Positions 4,961-5,362 of a stretch of 5,362 nt of DNA are shown here, piece by piece. The position numbers and the translations under genes were made by a program. Under the pieces are notes generated by a model. That model was not told the origin of the DNA, did no database searches, and worked only from the letters and a program-made list of their open reading frames with translations. Location of the stretch: the NCBI GenBank assembly GCA_044337015.1, contig JBIIOJ010000232.1, positions 1 through 5,362 on the forward strand, written 5' to 3'. Source of the stretch: UBA4655 sp044337015. GTDB taxonomy: Bacteria; Planctomycetota; Planctomycetia; Pirellulales; UBA1268. Numbering within the stretch: position 1 is the first letter of the stretch; each line of letters begins with the position of its first letter.

Positions 4961-5362
4961 TTCGGGTTTTGCAGGGAATCCCGTGTTTCACCGGGGCTTC
5001 GTGTCGTCGCACTGTCACGACTCGTCAGTCGAGCTTGGGCAGGAAGTGACACGTTTTGACGGCTGCGGCTTGGAGCTAGTGCAACATCTGTTGCAACGGC
5101 GCGAGCGTCGTCGGTGCCGGTCGCCCGTGCTGCTTCCGGCGTCGCGCCGGCCGTTGGCAGTGCCGGCAGTGCGGCCAGTGCCCCCGCCACGTCGAGCAGC
5201 CGGGGGTCGGTGTAGAGTTGCATCGTGAGTTCGAGCGACGAGTGCCGAAGGGCCGCTTGGGCAGTGCGGGGGGCGACGCCGGCGGCAACTAGGTGCGTCG
5301 CAAAAGTGTGCCGCAGTGCATGCACGTCAACGGTGTGCCCCCGGTCGTCACACTTGGCAATC
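4906..5362 (-). CDS. Tyrosine recombinase/integrase, C-terminal part (5' end beyond the window)
   Basis: The frame is open to the right edge, so only the last 151 codons are seen. It belongs to the lambda-Int/XerCD superfamily, which cuts and joins DNA through a 3'-phosphotyrosine. Visible catalytic residues are HALRHTF with His and Arg of the HxxR box (codons 5320-5322 and 5311-5313), LRHSS with the next His (5242-5244) and the nucleophile Tyr in QLYTDP (5212-5214). The first Arg, the Lys and the core-binding domain lie off the window. A GTG at 5325 is an internal codon within the HxxR motif, not a start. About 100 residues follow the Tyr. They begin with an Ala/Leu/Pro stretch from 9-bp tandem repeats and end in SDRTRTGDTRLMKPVL, which is the antisense of the tRNA; the TAA stop (4906-4908) lies in the tRNA D-loop. 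The gene context indicates an integrative element inserted at the tRNA and extending to the right. The long tail may be natural, as in planctomycete integrases I recall, or may be a chance extension. Confidence 0.88.
   Translation of the reverse strand, partial: IAKCDDRGHTVDVHALRHTFATHLVAAGVAPRTAQAALRHSSLELTMQLYTDPRLLDVAGALAALPALPTAGATPEAARATGTDDARAVATDVALAPSRSRQNVSLPAQARLTSRDSATTRSPGETRDSLQNPNSSDRTRTGDTRLMKPVL
4921..4960 (+). other. Probable integrase attachment site (att) in the tRNA 3' half
   Basis: Tyrosine recombinases encoded next to a tRNA usually recombine within its anticodon-loop-to-3'-end segment, leaving the tRNA intact and a direct repeat at the far element end. Here an integrase gene directly abuts and overlaps the tRNA 3' half. 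The second copy of the repeat would lie outside the window, so the exact core cannot be defined; the limits given are the anticodon to the discriminator base. Confidence 0.45.
5080..5095. repeat. 16-bp near-perfect palindrome within the integrase tail
   Basis: TGCAACA (5080-5086), TC, TGTTGCA (5089-5095): 7-bp arms with a 2-bp centre. It lies 120 bp from the tRNA end, inside the poorly constrained integrase tail. It could be a protein-binding site, such as a recombination accessory site or operator, or chance. Confidence 0.4.
5156..5182. repeat. Three tandem 9-bp repeats in the integrase gene
   Basis: GGCAGTGCC, GGCAGTGCG and GCCAGTGCC lie head to tail in frame. On the minus strand they encode an Ala/Leu/Pro run (LAALPALP) just after the catalytic domain. 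They probably arose by slippage and mark the linker to the variable tail. Confidence 0.5.

Noticed and set aside
4906..5325. A complete 139-aa protein starting at GTG 5325
   Set aside because: The frame continues to the window edge, and this GTG lies directly before the His of the integrase HxxR motif, so the gene is simply cut by the window.

Overview
The window is GC-rich (roughly 65% by eye) bacterial chromosomal DNA. It most likely comes from a planctomycete, perhaps a Pirellula/Rhodopirellula relative. This placement is an inference. It rests on the style of the integrase C-terminal half (HALRHTFATHL ... LTMQLYTDPRLLDVAGAL), on a small secreted CxxC protein of a kind I associate with that phylum, and on the CKTC-type molybdopterin oxidoreductase. 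No ribosomal RNA or other strong taxonomic marker is present.

Layout from left to right. Positions 1-183 are non-coding and hold three consecutive inverted repeats downstream of the first gene. Positions 184-4004 are a two-gene minus-strand operon: an NAD(P)-dependent aldehyde dehydrogenase (2523-4004) comes first, followed after 20 bp by a large FdhF/YdeP-type molybdopterin oxidoreductase (184-2502). Positions 4005-4209 are a divergent intergenic region with inverted repeats and one AT-rich promoter-like patch. Positions 4210-4779 encode, on the plus strand, a small exported protein with a CxxC motif and a probable thioredoxin-like fold, followed by a strong hairpin terminator (4813-4849). 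Positions 4887-4960 are a tRNA-Met(CAT) with its own plausible promoter. From 4906 to the right edge, on the minus strand, lies the 3' part of a tyrosine recombinase (integrase) gene whose last codons are read antisense through the tRNA.

The operon suggests a redox pathway. The aldehyde dehydrogenase would oxidise an aldehyde to its acid, and the Mo/W enzyme would carry out a second two-electron step, possibly formate-dehydrogenase-like, although YdeP-type substrates are poorly known. The tRNA plus integrase pair is the classic signature of an integrative element boundary. The tRNA 3' end is the probable attachment site, and the element, or what is left of it, would extend to the right beyond the window. 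I see no CRISPR array, insertion sequence or multi-gene defence system here. The least explained parts are the secreted CxxC protein, the hairpin-rich left end and the long tail of the integrase.
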